A stretch of 64,000 nucleotides of DNA from Pseudomonas gingeri (GCF_013385635.1 NZ_JACAPR010000010.1:124001-188000), one strand, 5' to 3'. Shown: positions 8,097-17,693, counted from the first letter of the stretch. The notes: generated by a model not told the origin, from the sequence alone. Made by a program: numbers and translations.

Positions 8097-9304
8097 ACGG
8101 GCACTTGCTCCTTGAGGCGTGAGAGTCGGGAGTAGACCGCTTCGAGCTGCGCGGCGGCCACGGACCAGTCATGTTCGGCCTTGACGTAGGCGCGACCGGC
8201 TTCGGCGATCTGATGCAGTCGCGAAGGGTGCGCGAGGGCGTCGGCGAGAATCCGCGCCAGGGCCTGCGGGTCCTCACTGCCCAGGTAGTGGCGACCGTTT
8301 TCGACTTTCAGCCCCGAGCTGCCCTGGTCGGTGGTGACCACCGGCAAGCCGGCGGCCATGGCCTCCAGCACCTTGAGCTTGGAGCCGCCACCCTGGCGCA
8401 GGGGCGCGAAAAAGATCGAAGCGCGGCTTTGCAGGGTGCGCAGGTCGGGGACAAAGCCTTGCCATTCGATACGCGGGTCGCTCCAGCGCTGGCGCCAGGC
8501 ATCCGGCAGGCCGAATCCGGCAATGGCGAAACGTACACCGGGATTGAGCTTCCAGAGCGCCGGAAGGATTTCCTCCAGCGCCCATTCGACGGCGTCCAGG
8601 TTCGGGCTGTATTCATAGTTGCCGATAAACAGCAGGCGCTGGGCATGCAGGTCGGGCTGGACGCCGGCGTAGTGGCCGGTATCGACGCCGTTGACCACCA
8701 CGGCCACCGGCTTGCCGGTCTGCAGGCGCAGCACATCGGCATCCTGGCGGGTCACGGCGACGAGTTCGGCGGCCTGACGGAACACCCGGCTTTCCCAGCG
8801 CCGGTAACGCCACTGGTCATACAGGGTGAAGGGTTTCATCCAGCCCGGTAGCCGGTCGTAGCTGGCTGCTCCGAGGGCCGATTCGACATTGTGCTCGGTG
8901 AGAATGAAGTCCCGGCGGGCGTCGACCAGCGGTTGCTCGAAGGGCTGGAAACTGTAGCTGTGTTCGATCTGGATCACGTCCCAGTGTTCGTCGAGCAGTG
9001 CCCGGAACCGCTGTTGCAGGCGCGGCGCCGAGCCGTTGATGGCGGCCAGCATCGGGTAGGGCGCGCACAGGACGGTGAGCAGGGTCCGCAGGCTGCGCAA
9101 CGAGCGCCGTGGTACCACGATCAGGCGTTCCAGATGCGGTTCAAGGGCGTTGCGCGTGGCCTCATCGAGTTCGGTCTTCGACTGTACCAGCAAGGTGATC
9201 CGGTGACCGCGCGCGGCCAGGCTGCGCAGCAGGTGGAATTGCCGGGTCTTGCCGCCGCTGGTGGTGGGCCAGGGCAGGTAGGGCAGGGTCCAGAGAATTT
9301 TCAT
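8087..9304 (-). CDS. pslH: Family 4 glycosyltransferase, PslH-like
   Basis: A 405-residue GT-B glycosyltransferase. The ATG at 9304 is chosen because it gives MKILWTLPYLPWPTTSGGKTRQFHLL and an ATGA overlap with the pslG stop; an upstream start adds only three residues. The N-terminal acceptor domain has the GGKTRQ glycine-rich turn. The C-terminal domain has LLFIGNYEYSPNLDAVEW and FFAPLRQGGGSKLKVLEAMAAGLPVVTT, the typical GT4 donor-binding E/G motif. It is cytoplasmic and assembles part of the Psl repeat. PslH in P. aeruginosa is about 402 residues. Confidence 0.87.
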   Translation of the reverse strand: MKILWTLPYLPWPTTSGGKTRQFHLLRSLAARGHRITLLVQSKTELDEATRNALEPHLERLIVVPRRSLRSLRTLLTVLCAPYPMLAAINGSAPRLQQRFRALLDEHWDVIQIEHSYSFQPFEQPLVDARRDFILTEHNVESALGAASYDRLPGWMKPFTLYDQWRYRRWESRVFRQAAELVAVTRQDADVLRLQTGKPVAVVVNGVDTGHYAGVQPDLHAQRLLFIGNYEYSPNLDAVEWALEEILPALWKLNPGVRFAIAGFGLPDAWRQRWSDPRIEWQGFVPDLRTLQSRASIFFAPLRQGGGSKLKVLEAMAAGLPVVTTDQGSSGLKVENGRHYLGSEDPQALARILADALAHPSRLHQIAEAGRAYVKAEHDWSVAAAQLEAVYSRLSRLKEQVPVCA

Positions 9305-10632
9305 GGCGACCACACCAACAGTTGCAGGCTGGTTTTCAGCGGTACGGTGACGGCCTGGGCATCGCTCAGGTCGGTACGGGTCCCGGCCAGCGGATCGAAC
9401 AACGCCGCGCGGGTGACGCCGGGCAGTTGCAGGCTGGTGCCGCTGGCGCTCCAGAACATCCAGACACGGGCACCATCGCCGCGGGTCCAGGTGATGCTGA
9501 ACAGATCGCCGGGCGCATTGTTCAGGCTGGGGGTATCGGCGGGTTGCAGCGCCGGACCAGTGACATCGAAGAAGTTTTTCAGGGCGGTGTAGACCGGCTT
9601 CGGATCGCCGTCGAGGTCCAGCAGGCCGTAGTACTGGTCACGCGGGCTGGCCCGAGAGTCGAGGTCGCTGAGGTTGAACAGGAAGATCCGCTGGTAGTCC
9701 ATGGCGCTCATCAGGGCCAGGCGGCGCAGGGTGTAGTCCTGCTGGCCGCCGATGCCGATCAGCGCCTGCATTTCCCGTGGCCCGGAATAGCTCGACCAGC
9801 CCCATTCGGTGGCCCATACCTGGGACACGCCGGCACCGTGCAGGGTGCCGTTGAGGCCGTTGCCCTGGCTGAGAAAATCCTGGGTGGTGGCGCTGTTGCC
9901 TTCGGGCAGTTCGGAGTAGGGGTGATAGGCGGCGATGATGTTCTGGCTGGCCAGGCCCTGGCTCAGCAGGCTGTCGAGCATCAGCCCCGGGGTGCTGTGC
10001 ATCTGGCTGTAGTAGGCCATGCCGGCGGTGGCGACCGGTTTACCCGGCACGACGGCGCGGATCGCGCTGGCGGTGGTGGTCAGCAGCCGGTAGTAGGCCG
10101 TGGGGTCTTCCTTGGGCAGCCAGATGATGTTCGGCTCGTTCCAGACCTGCCAGGTGTTCACTTGGGGATAGCGCTGGGCGAGGGTTGCCATGCGGCTGGC
10201 GAACAGATTGAAGTCGCTGGGCGGGTACTGATCGGCACTGGGTGTACCGGCCGGGGCGCTGCTGGCAAAGGACGGCGAGCCGACCAGGTAGGCGACGGTG
10301 TTGTAGTGGTGGTTCTGCATCGCCGCCATCGCGGCGTCCAGGGTGGCGAGGTCATAGGCACCGGGTTGCGGTTCGATCATCGGCCAGTGGATGGTCAGGC
10401 GCACCCAGTTCAGGCCCAGGGCATCGAGCTGCTCCATCTGTTTCTGGTAGATGGCCGGATCGAAATACTGGAACTGCACGTTGACCCCGAGGAAGTTCTT
10501 CCACTCCACCGTCCGTGGGGCCTTGAGCAGTACCTGGGCCTGGGCGCCTGAGCTCCAGGGCAGGGTGCTGGCAACGCCGGCCAGCAGTCCCAGCAGCGGT
10601 AACCAGAGGAAGGGCCTACGCAACATCTTCAT
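9301..10632 (-). CDS. pslG: Family 39 glycoside hydrolase, PslG-like
   Basis: A 443-residue protein with an N-terminal hydrophobic segment (FLWLPLLGLLAGVASTLPW) acting as signal or inner-membrane anchor, followed by a TIM-barrel hydrolase. The acid/base Glu166 lies in VWNEPN and the nucleophile Glu276 in ATEWGWS, equivalent to Glu165 and Glu276 described for P. aeruginosa PslG. PslG is an endoglycosidase that acts on Psl polymer in the periplasm during synthesis, and the purified enzyme disperses Psl biofilms. Both catalytic residues are intact, so activity is expected. It overlaps pslF by 17 bases. Length matches the reference (442). Confidence 0.93.
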   Translation of the reverse strand: MKMLRRPFLWLPLLGLLAGVASTLPWSSGAQAQVLLKAPRTVEWKNFLGVNVQFQYFDPAIYQKQMEQLDALGLNWVRLTIHWPMIEPQPGAYDLATLDAAMAAMQNHHYNTVAYLVGSPSFASSAPAGTPSADQYPPSDFNLFASRMATLAQRYPQVNTWQVWNEPNIIWLPKEDPTAYYRLLTTTASAIRAVVPGKPVATAGMAYYSQMHSTPGLMLDSLLSQGLASQNIIAAYHPYSELPEGNSATTQDFLSQGNGLNGTLHGAGVSQVWATEWGWSSYSGPREMQALIGIGGQQDYTLRRLALMSAMDYQRIFLFNLSDLDSRASPRDQYYGLLDLDGDPKPVYTALKNFFDVTGPALQPADTPSLNNAPGDLFSITWTRGDGARVWMFWSASGTSLQLPGVTRAALFDPLAGTRTDLSDAQAVTVPLKTSLQLLVWSP

Positions 10633-11806
10633 GTCCTCGACAGGCTTCCTGGAAGACCTGCAGGAAACGTTTCGCGGTCTGGCTCCAGACCCGCTGGTTG
10701 CCGATCATGCTGGCGTGCTCGGCCCAGCGGATCGCCAGTTCGGGGGTAGCACACAGATGGCTGATCTCGGCCGCCAGGGCGCTGACATTGCCCTGGGGAA
10801 AGATCACCCCGTTGCCCTGGGCCACCTCTTCGGCAAAGGAACGGGCATCGGAGGTGATCGCGCCACGACCGCAGGCGGCCGCCCAGGACAGGGCGCCGCT
10901 GGTGCCGCGCAGGCTGCCCAGCAGCTTGAGCTTGCTCGACTCGCGGTACGGCAGGACCATCACGTGGTGGGCCTGGATCACCCGGGGAATGTCGGCGGCC
11001 GGCAGATCGAGCTGCCAGTCGATGCTGTCTTGCAGGTTGAGTCGCCGGATATGCTGGCGCAACTGGTCGAGGTAGCTGCCGGCCGGGCCGAAGGCCATTT
11101 CCGGTTCGCTGCCGCCGGCCAGGGTCAAGCGTAGCCTGGCGCGCAATCCGGGGTGCTGGGCAAAGGTCATCGCCAGGGCGTCGAGCAGGTCCTCGATGCC
11201 CTTGCCGCGATAGATAAAGCCGAAGTACAGCAGCTTCAGCGGATCGAGGGGCGGCAGCGGGGCCGGGGCGATGGCCAGGTTGCCGTGGGGAATCACCGCC
11301 ATCTGTTCGCTGTGCAGGCCCATGCGCTGGCGCAGGCAGTGACTGCCGGACTGGGTCAGGGTGATCAGCCGGGTCAGGCTGCGGGCCAGTTGCCGTTCTT
11401 CGTGCAGGCACAGCGGGTCGGCCAGGACCGTGGCCACCTGGGGCAGCGGCGACGGCAGTTTGCTGGCCAGCGACAACGGCCAGGGCAGGCGCTCGCGGCG
11501 CCAGACCAGGCGTTCCGGGTCGTGAATGGTGGCGGTCAGCGGTAACCGCGCAAAGCGTGTGCGCAAGGCTTTCAGGGCGTGGAACTCGGCCAGGCGCCCG
11601 CCACCGATTTCCGCATGTACCAGGTCGATCCCGTGCCAATCGTTGTCGGCCACGCCCTGGATCGCCCGTTGCGGGTCGTTGCCCAGTCCCGCCAGCGGTG
11701 TGCTGACACGCACGCCCTGGCTTTCCAGAGCGGCCTTCAGGTGCCCGGCGTAGTCGGCGATACCGTTCTGTTCCGGGGGCAGGGGCGCGAGCAGGGCGAT
11801 ATGCAT
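10616..11806 (-). CDS. pslF: Family 4 glycosyltransferase, PslF-like
   Basis: A 396-residue GT-B protein (PslF of P. aeruginosa has 395). The N-terminus MHIALLAPLPPEQNGIADYAGHLKAALESQGV contains the GIADY loop of GT4 enzymes. The C-terminal half has LLYFGFIYRGKGIEDLLDAL and VMVLPYRESSKLKLLGSLRGTSGALSWAAACGRGAITSD, the donor-binding region. It is soluble and cytoplasmic. Its start overlaps the pslE stop by one base. It probably adds a mannose or related residue to the repeat unit; specificity is not visible. Confidence 0.86.
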   Translation of the reverse strand: MHIALLAPLPPEQNGIADYAGHLKAALESQGVRVSTPLAGLGNDPQRAIQGVADNDWHGIDLVHAEIGGGRLAEFHALKALRTRFARLPLTATIHDPERLVWRRERLPWPLSLASKLPSPLPQVATVLADPLCLHEERQLARSLTRLITLTQSGSHCLRQRMGLHSEQMAVIPHGNLAIAPAPLPPLDPLKLLYFGFIYRGKGIEDLLDALAMTFAQHPGLRARLRLTLAGGSEPEMAFGPAGSYLDQLRQHIRRLNLQDSIDWQLDLPAADIPRVIQAHHVMVLPYRESSKLKLLGSLRGTSGALSWAAACGRGAITSDARSFAEEVAQGNGVIFPQGNVSALAAEISHLCATPELAIRWAEHASMIGNQRVWSQTAKRFLQVFQEACRGHEDVA

Positions 11807-13800
11807 CAGGCATGGCTCCGGATGCGTGCCAGGGCGTTGAGGACACGCTCTGGAATCTCGAAGCGGCGACGATTGAGGATGATCCCGTCGACCCGCTTGA
11901 ACGCGGTGTTGAGGGTCGACAGGGCGTTCTCCAGAATCGGCACCGTGGTGGTTTCCGCTTCGACGATCAGGGCGATCAGGTTGGCCTGGCGCAGGATCAC
12001 GAAGGCTTCCTGGTTGGAGAAGAAACCGCCGGCATCGAGCAGCAGTATTTCTCCCGGCTGCGCGGGACCCGGGCCGGCGATACGGACGTTATGGCCGCGT
12101 TCGCGCAGCAGTTCGGTGAGGTGTTCGATGACGAAGCTGACTCCCTCGCCATGCCGGGCGGATGTCAGGCCGATGGCCAGGCCGCGTTCGGCGACCTGCT
12201 CCAGCGGCAGTACCCCGTAGAGCCGGTACATGCTTGCGGTGAAGGCCGTGCGCCGTTGCGCCTGGCCGCCGCTGATGTCCTGCAGGCTGGTCCAGACCTT
12301 GACCCCGAAACGCTCCTCGATCTTGTCGCCGTCGTGGATGCGCTGGTCCAGCAGGTAGAAGAAGTACAGCGCCAGCAGGCCGACCGCCAGGCTCAGGGGA
12401 ATCGCCAGCAGCAACATGCTCAGGCTTTTCGGAAAGACCCGGCTTTCGTTCAGAGTGGCCTGTTCGATCACCGCGATGTTGCTGATCTGGCTCTTGTCCA
12501 GTTCGCGGTCGATCCGCGCCTTCTCGGTGCTGTCACTGTACAGCGCGAAGCTTTTCTCGGCGGCATCGAGTTCCCGTTGCAGGCGCGACATTTCCGGCTC
12601 GATGGCCAGGGCCTGGCGGCGGTCCTGTTCGAGTTGGGCCAGTTGGGTTTTCTGTTGCGCGGCCTGGGTCGTCAGGCGGCTGAGGCTGGCCTGCTGGTCG
12701 GCAAAGCTGTTCTGCAGGCGGGTGTAGACCGGATTCGGCGCGAGGTTGTCGGTGCGCTGGACCACTGCGTTCTGCGACCTGAGCAGATCCTGCAGGTTGG
12801 CGATGGCGGTGTCCATGGCCCGTACCGGTGGCGCGCCTTCCTTGAAGGTGCGGAGCATTTCCTGGCGCTCGATCTGCTTGGCGTTGATCCGCTGTTGCAG
12901 GTCTTGGCGATCCGGGTTGATGCTCATCTGCCGGCCGATGCTGATTTCTTTCTTCATGCTGTTGAGCTGCGCCTGGATCCGCTCCAGGCCGCTCTGGGTC
13001 GAGGCGACGGCGCGGGTGGTGTTCAGGTGCTCGCCGCGCAGGTTGTTGAGGTTGCGCGAGATATCGTTCAGGCGTTCGGCGATACTCACCGCACCCAGTT
13101 GGTTGAGATGGCTCTCGATCTGTTTCTTGTAGTCGAGGATCCGCGCCTGGGTCGCCTTGCTCTCGCCTTCATAGAAGGTGTAGAGGCTCTTGCGCCCGAG
13201 GCTGCGGGTGCGCTCCAGCTCGTACTGTTCGACCCAGCTCTTGACGATGGTCTGGGCCACCTGCGGATCGTTCCACTTGAAGCTGATTTCCATCACCGAA
13301 GAACCGGCGGCGTGGGTCACGCTGAAGTTCTTCGACAACTGGTCGGCCAGGCGCTCGACCGGGGTCTGCTTCTCCACCAGACCGAGCAGTTGCAGGAAGC
13401 CGCGGCCAGCCTCGATCACACCTTGCACCGCGCTTTTGGCCAGGGTCTTGAGGGTGCCGATGAAACCTTCCTGTGGCGGCGCCTTGGACAACTGGTCGAG
13501 GTATTGCTCGGCTACCAGGCGGGCAATCGGCCGTCCGCTGAGCATGCGCTCTTCGTCGAGGATCGGATCGCGCTGGGCACTGGGGATGATGGTCGCCTGG
13601 CGGTCGGAGATCTCGATCGGCAGGGTACTGGTGTCACGTCCGGGCTTGACCAGCAACAGCGCCGTGGACTCGTACCGGTTCGGTAGCAGGAAGGCCCCCA
13701 GCAGGATGACGATGAGGGTCACCAGCACGGTGATTTTCACTTCGTGCTTGAAGATGAAGAACAGGCGCAACAAATCGCGGAAGGAACGGATATTGATCAT
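11806..13800 (-). CDS. pslE: Wzc/Wzz-like polysaccharide co-polymerase, PslE-like
   Basis: A 664-residue inner-membrane protein (PslE of P. aeruginosa is about 662). The first membrane helix is near residues 24-42 (VTLIVILLGAFLL) and the second near 465-490 (LSMLLLAIPLSLAVGLLALYFFYLL), bracketing a long periplasmic coiled-coil domain. The cytoplasmic C-terminus resembles a BY-kinase fold but has LTSARHGEGVSF where a Walker A lysine would be expected, and no terminal tyrosine cluster, so it is probably not a kinase. It controls chain length and links the polymerase to the PslD pore. SD AAGGA precedes the ATG. Confidence 0.88.
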   Translation of the reverse strand: MINIRSFRDLLRLFFIFKHEVKITVLVTLIVILLGAFLLPNRYESTALLLVKPGRDTSTLPIEISDRQATIIPSAQRDPILDEERMLSGRPIARLVAEQYLDQLSKAPPQEGFIGTLKTLAKSAVQGVIEAGRGFLQLLGLVEKQTPVERLADQLSKNFSVTHAAGSSVMEISFKWNDPQVAQTIVKSWVEQYELERTRSLGRKSLYTFYEGESKATQARILDYKKQIESHLNQLGAVSIAERLNDISRNLNNLRGEHLNTTRAVASTQSGLERIQAQLNSMKKEISIGRQMSINPDRQDLQQRINAKQIERQEMLRTFKEGAPPVRAMDTAIANLQDLLRSQNAVVQRTDNLAPNPVYTRLQNSFADQQASLSRLTTQAAQQKTQLAQLEQDRRQALAIEPEMSRLQRELDAAEKSFALYSDSTEKARIDRELDKSQISNIAVIEQATLNESRVFPKSLSMLLLAIPLSLAVGLLALYFFYLLDQRIHDGDKIEERFGVKVWTSLQDISGGQAQRRTAFTASMYRLYGVLPLEQVAERGLAIGLTSARHGEGVSFVIEHLTELLRERGHNVRIAGPGPAQPGEILLLDAGGFFSNQEAFVILRQANLIALIVEAETTTVPILENALSTLNTAFKRVDGIILNRRRFEIPERVLNALARIRSHA

Positions 13801-13818
13801 GTCTGTTGTCCTTAACGA

Positions 13819-14592
13819 TCAGTTGTTGTTATCGCGCAAGTTGTAGTTGACCCCGATACCGATCGATTTCTGGAACGGAATCAGTTGGTTCAGGTACAGG
13901 TCGACCCACTCGATGCCATTGCCCACATGGGACTTGGGCACGAACACCACGTCGCCGCGTTGCAACAGCACCGGCGGGCGGTTGCTGACGCCGGCGAGCA
14001 TGGTGTCGCGGTAGTCGAAGAAGTAGGTCTTGTAGCGGCCGTCGTCTTCCTGGCGCAGCAGCGCGACGTTGCGGCTGTCGCCCACCGGCAGCAGGCCGCC
14101 GGCACCGATCAGCGCCTGCTCGAGGGTGGTGACGGTGGTCACCGGCAGGCTGGCCGGGTTGCGCACCGAACCGCCGACGAACACGGTGTTGCTCGGAGCC
14201 GTGGAGATGTTCACGGTCAGGGCCGAATCCTGGTAGATGTTTTTCAGCTTGTCCTCAAGCACCAGCGTCAGTTGCTGCGGGGTCAGGCCCGCCGCCTTGA
14301 CGTTGCCGACATAGGGGTAGGCGAAGCTGCCGTCGTTCATCACCGTGAACAGGGTCAGCTCGTAGATCGAGTTGGCGGTGAAGGCGGAGATGGACGGTGC
14401 CTCGCCGGTATTGCGCACGATGCGCAAGGTATCGCCGGCGCGGATCCTTTGTGCCGGCAAGGGCTTGCCGGCCAGGGCGTCGCCGGCCTGGTGACCTTCA
14501 CGCAGTATGTTGCCTTCCGGCAGGGCCACCTTGGCCGGGATGCTGCAAGCGCTGAGTAAGAAAACACTGAGGATCAGCAGGATGTTTTTCAT
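13819..14592 (-). CDS. pslD: Wza-type outer-membrane polysaccharide export lipoprotein, PslD-like
   Basis: A 257-residue protein (PslD reference 256). The signal peptide MKNILLILSVFLLSAC ends in a clear lipobox with Cys16. Residues about 40-140 form the polysaccharide export domain (RIRAGDTLRIVRNTGEAPS, YPYVGNVKAAGLTPQQL), followed by an SLBB-like part (VFVGGSVRNPASLPVTTVTTLEQAL). It should form the outer-membrane exit for Psl together with PslE. A GGAAG ribosome site precedes the ATG. The 69-base gap to pslB, where P. aeruginosa has pslC, holds no gene. Confidence 0.9.
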   Translation of the reverse strand: MKNILLILSVFLLSACSIPAKVALPEGNILREGHQAGDALAGKPLPAQRIRAGDTLRIVRNTGEAPSISAFTANSIYELTLFTVMNDGSFAYPYVGNVKAAGLTPQQLTLVLEDKLKNIYQDSALTVNISTAPSNTVFVGGSVRNPASLPVTTVTTLEQALIGAGGLLPVGDSRNVALLRQEDDGRYKTYFFDYRDTMLAGVSNRPPVLLQRGDVVFVPKSHVGNGIEWVDLYLNQLIPFQKSIGIGVNYNLRDNNN

Positions 14593-14661
14593 CGGTCAGT
14601 CTTCCTGTCGTGCATATTTGCAGCTCCCTGACGGGCTAGGTGGTAGTGCGTTGACGGTGTT

Positions 14662-16119
14662 TCAGGCCTTTGCGGTTGTGGCGGGAACCCGCCCGTAAAT
14701 GTCGGTGAAACGCACGATGTCGTCCTCGCCGAGGTACTCGCCGCTCTGCACTTCGATCATCACCAGGTCGATCACCCCGGGATTGACCAGGCGATGGGTC
14801 TTGCCCGGTTTGATGAAGGTCGATTCGTTGGTATCGAGCAGGAATTCGTTGTCGCCGTTGGTGACCCGCGCCATGCCGCTGACGACGATCCAGTGCTCGC
14901 TGCGATGGTGGTGCATCTGCAGCGACAGCGACGCCTCGGGCTTGACCACGATGCGCTTGATCTTGAAGCGCTTGCCTTCCTCGAGCACGGTGTAGGTGCC
15001 CCATGGCCGGGTCACCGTGCGGTGCAGGCGATAGGCGTCGTGGCCCTGGCGCTTGAGTTCCTGGGCGATGAGCCGGACGTCCTGGCTGCGCTTGCCGTCG
15101 GCGATCAGCAGGGCATCGGGGGTGTCGATGATGATCAGGTCCTTGAGACCGACGCCACCGACCAGGCGCTTGGGCGAGTCGATGTAGCAGTTGCTCACGT
15201 CGTGCAGCACGGTTTCGCCATTGCACTGGTTGCCGTTGGCGTCGGCCGGACTCAGTTCGCGCACCGCCTGCCAGGAACCGATGTCGCTCCAGCCGAGCTG
15301 GCAGGGCACCACCGCGACCTTGTGCGAGCGCTCCATCAACGCATAGTCGATGGAAATGTCCGGGGCGAGGGCCAGGGTCTTGCCGTCGAGTTCCAGTTGC
15401 AGTTCCTGGTTGCCCTCGCGGCTGTGACTGTGGGTCAGGCACTCGGTCATGGCGGCCAGGACATCCGGTGCATGTTCCTGCAGTTCGCGCAGCACCGCAT
15501 CGGCGCGCATGCAGAACATGCCGGCGTTCCACAGGTGCAGGCCTCCGTCGAGGTAGCGCTGGGCGGTGGCCGCATCGGGCTTCTCGACAAAGCGTGCGAC
15601 CTGGAAGCTGTCATTGCCCAGGGCCTGGCCTTTCTCGATATAGCCGAAGCCGGTCTCGGCCTTGGTCGGTACCAGGCCGAAGGTCACCAGCCAGCCCTGC
15701 TCGGCCAGTTGCCGGGCCTTTTGCACCGCCTTGGCGAAGGCCTCCAGGTCCTTGATCAGATGGTCGGCCGGCAACACCAGCAGTTGCGCATCTTCGCCGT
15801 ACAGGCGGGCGACATGCAGGGCGGCAGCGGCGATCGCCGGCGCGGTGTTGCGGCCGAACGGTTCGAGGATGAAGTCCAGGGCCGCGGCGCTTTTGTTCAG
15901 CAGGCGGTAGTCATCCAGGGTGCGGAAGAACACTTCGCGGTTGGTCACCGTCAGCAGGCGCTGGACGTCAGCGAGACCGGCGGCACGGCGGAAGGTCTTC
16001 TGCAGCAGGCTTTCGCCGTCGGGCAGGCGCATGAAGGGCTTGGGCATGGCCTCGCGGGACACCGGCCAGAGTCGGGTGCCGGCACCGCCGGCGATGATGC
16101 AGGGAATGAGTAGGCTCAT
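14662..16119 (-). CDS. pslB: Mannose-1-phosphate guanylyltransferase / mannose-6-phosphate isomerase, PslB-like
   Basis: A 485-residue bifunctional enzyme. The N-terminal nucleotidyltransferase carries the signature GGAGTRLWPVSR at residues 11-22 and VEKPDAATAQRYL; the C-terminal cupin domain (type II isomerase) carries RPWGTYTVLEEGKRFKIKRI and QMHHHRSEHWIVVSG with the metal-binding histidines. It makes GDP-mannose from fructose-6-phosphate via mannose-6-phosphate and mannose-1-phosphate, supplying Psl and possibly other mannose polymers such as alginate or A-band LPS. It starts immediately after the pslA stop (TGAATG). An algA/wbpW paralogue is expected elsewhere. Confidence 0.92.
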   Translation of the reverse strand: MSLLIPCIIAGGAGTRLWPVSREAMPKPFMRLPDGESLLQKTFRRAAGLADVQRLLTVTNREVFFRTLDDYRLLNKSAAALDFILEPFGRNTAPAIAAAALHVARLYGEDAQLLVLPADHLIKDLEAFAKAVQKARQLAEQGWLVTFGLVPTKAETGFGYIEKGQALGNDSFQVARFVEKPDAATAQRYLDGGLHLWNAGMFCMRADAVLRELQEHAPDVLAAMTECLTHSHSREGNQELQLELDGKTLALAPDISIDYALMERSHKVAVVPCQLGWSDIGSWQAVRELSPADANGNQCNGETVLHDVSNCYIDSPKRLVGGVGLKDLIIIDTPDALLIADGKRSQDVRLIAQELKRQGHDAYRLHRTVTRPWGTYTVLEEGKRFKIKRIVVKPEASLSLQMHHHRSEHWIVVSGMARVTNGDNEFLLDTNESTFIKPGKTHRLVNPGVIDLVMIEVQSGEYLGEDDIVRFTDIYGRVPATTAKA

Positions 16120-17556
16120 TCAGAAGGCCTCGCGCGTCAGAAGCACTGCCGGGACAGTGCGGAACAAAATGTAGAGATCGAACCAGATCGACCAGTTTTC
16201 GATGTACTCCAGATCGAACTCCACGCGTTTCTCGATCTTTTCCAGCGTGTCGGTTTCGCCGCGATAGCCGTTGATCTGCGCCAGTCCGGTGATCCCCGGC
16301 TTGACCCGGTGACGCGAGGTGTATTCCTTGACGGCCTCTTCGAACAGGATGCCGGCGGCCTTGGTGGCGGTGGCGTGGGGGCGCGGGCCGACCATGGACA
16401 TGCTGCCGATGAATACATTGAACAATTGGGGCAACTCGTCGAGGCTGGTCTTGCGGATAAAACGCCCGACCCGGGTGATCCGTGGATCGCCGCGGGTGGT
16501 CTGTTTCTCGGCGGTGGCGTCGCTCTGGTGCTGATGCATCGAGCGAAACTTGAAGACTTCGATCAGCCGGTTGTTGTAGCCATAGCGTTTCTGGCGAAAC
16601 AGCACCGGGCCGGGGGAGTCGAGTTTAATCGCCAGGGCCACCAGCAGCATCACCGGTGACAAAAGAATCAGCGCGGTGCTCGACAGCACCATGTCCTCGA
16701 GACGCTTGAACATCGGCGACCAGCCGCGCAAGGGCACTTCGGAGGCGTTGAACATCGGCAGGTTGGCGACTTCGGTGATGCGGTTGTGGGCATGGCGGAA
16801 GGCGACCATGTCCGGCACCAGCAGCACATTGACCGGTAGCCGGCGCAGTTCGCGGATGATGTAGTCCATGCGGTTCTCGGCCGACCAGGGCAGGGCGACA
16901 AGCACCTGGGTGACCTTCTCCTCGCGGATCAGCCGTTCCAGGTCACTGGAGTTGCCCAGCAGCGGCAGGTTGACCATGGTTTTCGGCAGCCGGCCGATGC
17001 GGTCGTCGATAAAGCCGATGACGCCGGAGCGGATGTCCTGGTGCTGGGCCAGGTATTCGGCCAGGCGCTGGCCGTTCTCGGTGGCGCCGAGGATCACCGC
17101 GTGCTGCAGGAAGATGCCGCGTTGCATCAGTTGCTGGAACAGCGTCAGGAGGATCAGGCGTTCGACACCGAACAACACCAGGCTGGCGAGGAACCAGACC
17201 AGCAATTGGGTAGTGGTCAGGTAGCTGAACAGTTGCAGGCCGTAATGCATGAACAGCAGCAGGCAGAACGCCGAGGACCAGGCAAAGAGAGTGATCTGGA
17301 AACGCAGCAGGTTGCTGAAGATGGTCTCGGCATAAACGCCCAGCGCCTGGAAGATCAGCACACTGATGACACCGAAGAACAGCAGGATGGTCAGGTAGCT
17401 CTTGGTAATCTCGGGGCTTTGCTCGCGCAGGAAAACCAGCAGCAACAGCCCCGGCAGAATGGCCGTCAGGCCATGGACCAGACGAATGCCGAACAGGAAG
17501 TACTCGACCATGCTGGGCCGGGTGAGCAATAAGCTGTCGACTGGTTGCAAACGCAT
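16120..17556 (-). CDS. pslA: UDP-sugar undecaprenyl-phosphate transferase, PslA-like, first psl gene
   Basis: A 478-residue membrane protein, the same length as PslA of P. aeruginosa. Four or five hydrophobic segments lie in the first 150 residues, then a nucleotide-binding-like region ([18 protein letters not shown]), and a C-terminal bacterial sugar-transferase domain ([47 protein letters not shown]). It attaches the first sugar phosphate to undecaprenyl phosphate, starting repeat assembly. The ATG at 17556 is chosen because AAGGGAGG lies nine bases upstream. It is preceded by a 425-base region with structured leader elements. Confidence 0.94.
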   Translation of the reverse strand: MRLQPVDSLLLTRPSMVEYFLFGIRLVHGLTAILPGLLLLVFLREQSPEITKSYLTILLFFGVISVLIFQALGVYAETIFSNLLRFQITLFAWSSAFCLLLFMHYGLQLFSYLTTTQLLVWFLASLVLFGVERLILLTLFQQLMQRGIFLQHAVILGATENGQRLAEYLAQHQDIRSGVIGFIDDRIGRLPKTMVNLPLLGNSSDLERLIREEKVTQVLVALPWSAENRMDYIIRELRRLPVNVLLVPDMVAFRHAHNRITEVANLPMFNASEVPLRGWSPMFKRLEDMVLSSTALILLSPVMLLVALAIKLDSPGPVLFRQKRYGYNNRLIEVFKFRSMHQHQSDATAEKQTTRGDPRITRVGRFIRKTSLDELPQLFNVFIGSMSMVGPRPHATATKAAGILFEEAVKEYTSRHRVKPGITGLAQINGYRGETDTLEKIEKRVEFDLEYIENWSIWFDLYILFRTVPAVLLTREAF

Positions 17557-17561
17557 GTGAC

Positions 17562-17648
17562 CCCCTCCCTTTCTACCATCGCGAAATGGCAACTACGAAG
17601 CACTACGGCAGGTACTTCCTATGGCAAAGCCACAAGGTATTTCGCGAT
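17562..17648 (-). promoter_or_regulatory. pslA leader: long-range stem and GGA motifs before the ribosome site
   Basis: On the minus strand ATCGCGAAAT (17648-17639) pairs exactly with ATTTCGCGAT (17587-17578), enclosing about 51 bases and ending six bases before the AAGGGAGG ribosome site. GGA occurs in the loop (ATAGGAAG, 17617-17619) and in the ribosome site itself (17566-17568). Further GGA motifs lie upstream near 17719-17724 and 17752-17754. This arrangement fits translational repression by RsmA/RsmE, as known for psl in P. aeruginosa; here it is inference. Confidence 0.5.
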
Positions 17649-17675
17649 AACCCCGTCCCTGATGGCTAATTTTTC

Positions 17676-17693
17676 TACCGGACGAGCCCGGTA
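17676..17693. repeat. Short inverted repeat in the psl control region
   Basis: TACCGG and CCGGTA flank six bases. The element sits about 120 bases before pslA. It is followed on the minus strand by an A-rich tract, not T residues, so it is more likely an operator or leader hairpin than a terminator. No protein can be assigned. Confidence 0.4.

Noticed and set aside
11812..13686. 624-codon plus-strand frame opposite pslE
   Set aside because: Antisense shadow of a well-supported psl gene; no recognisable domain.
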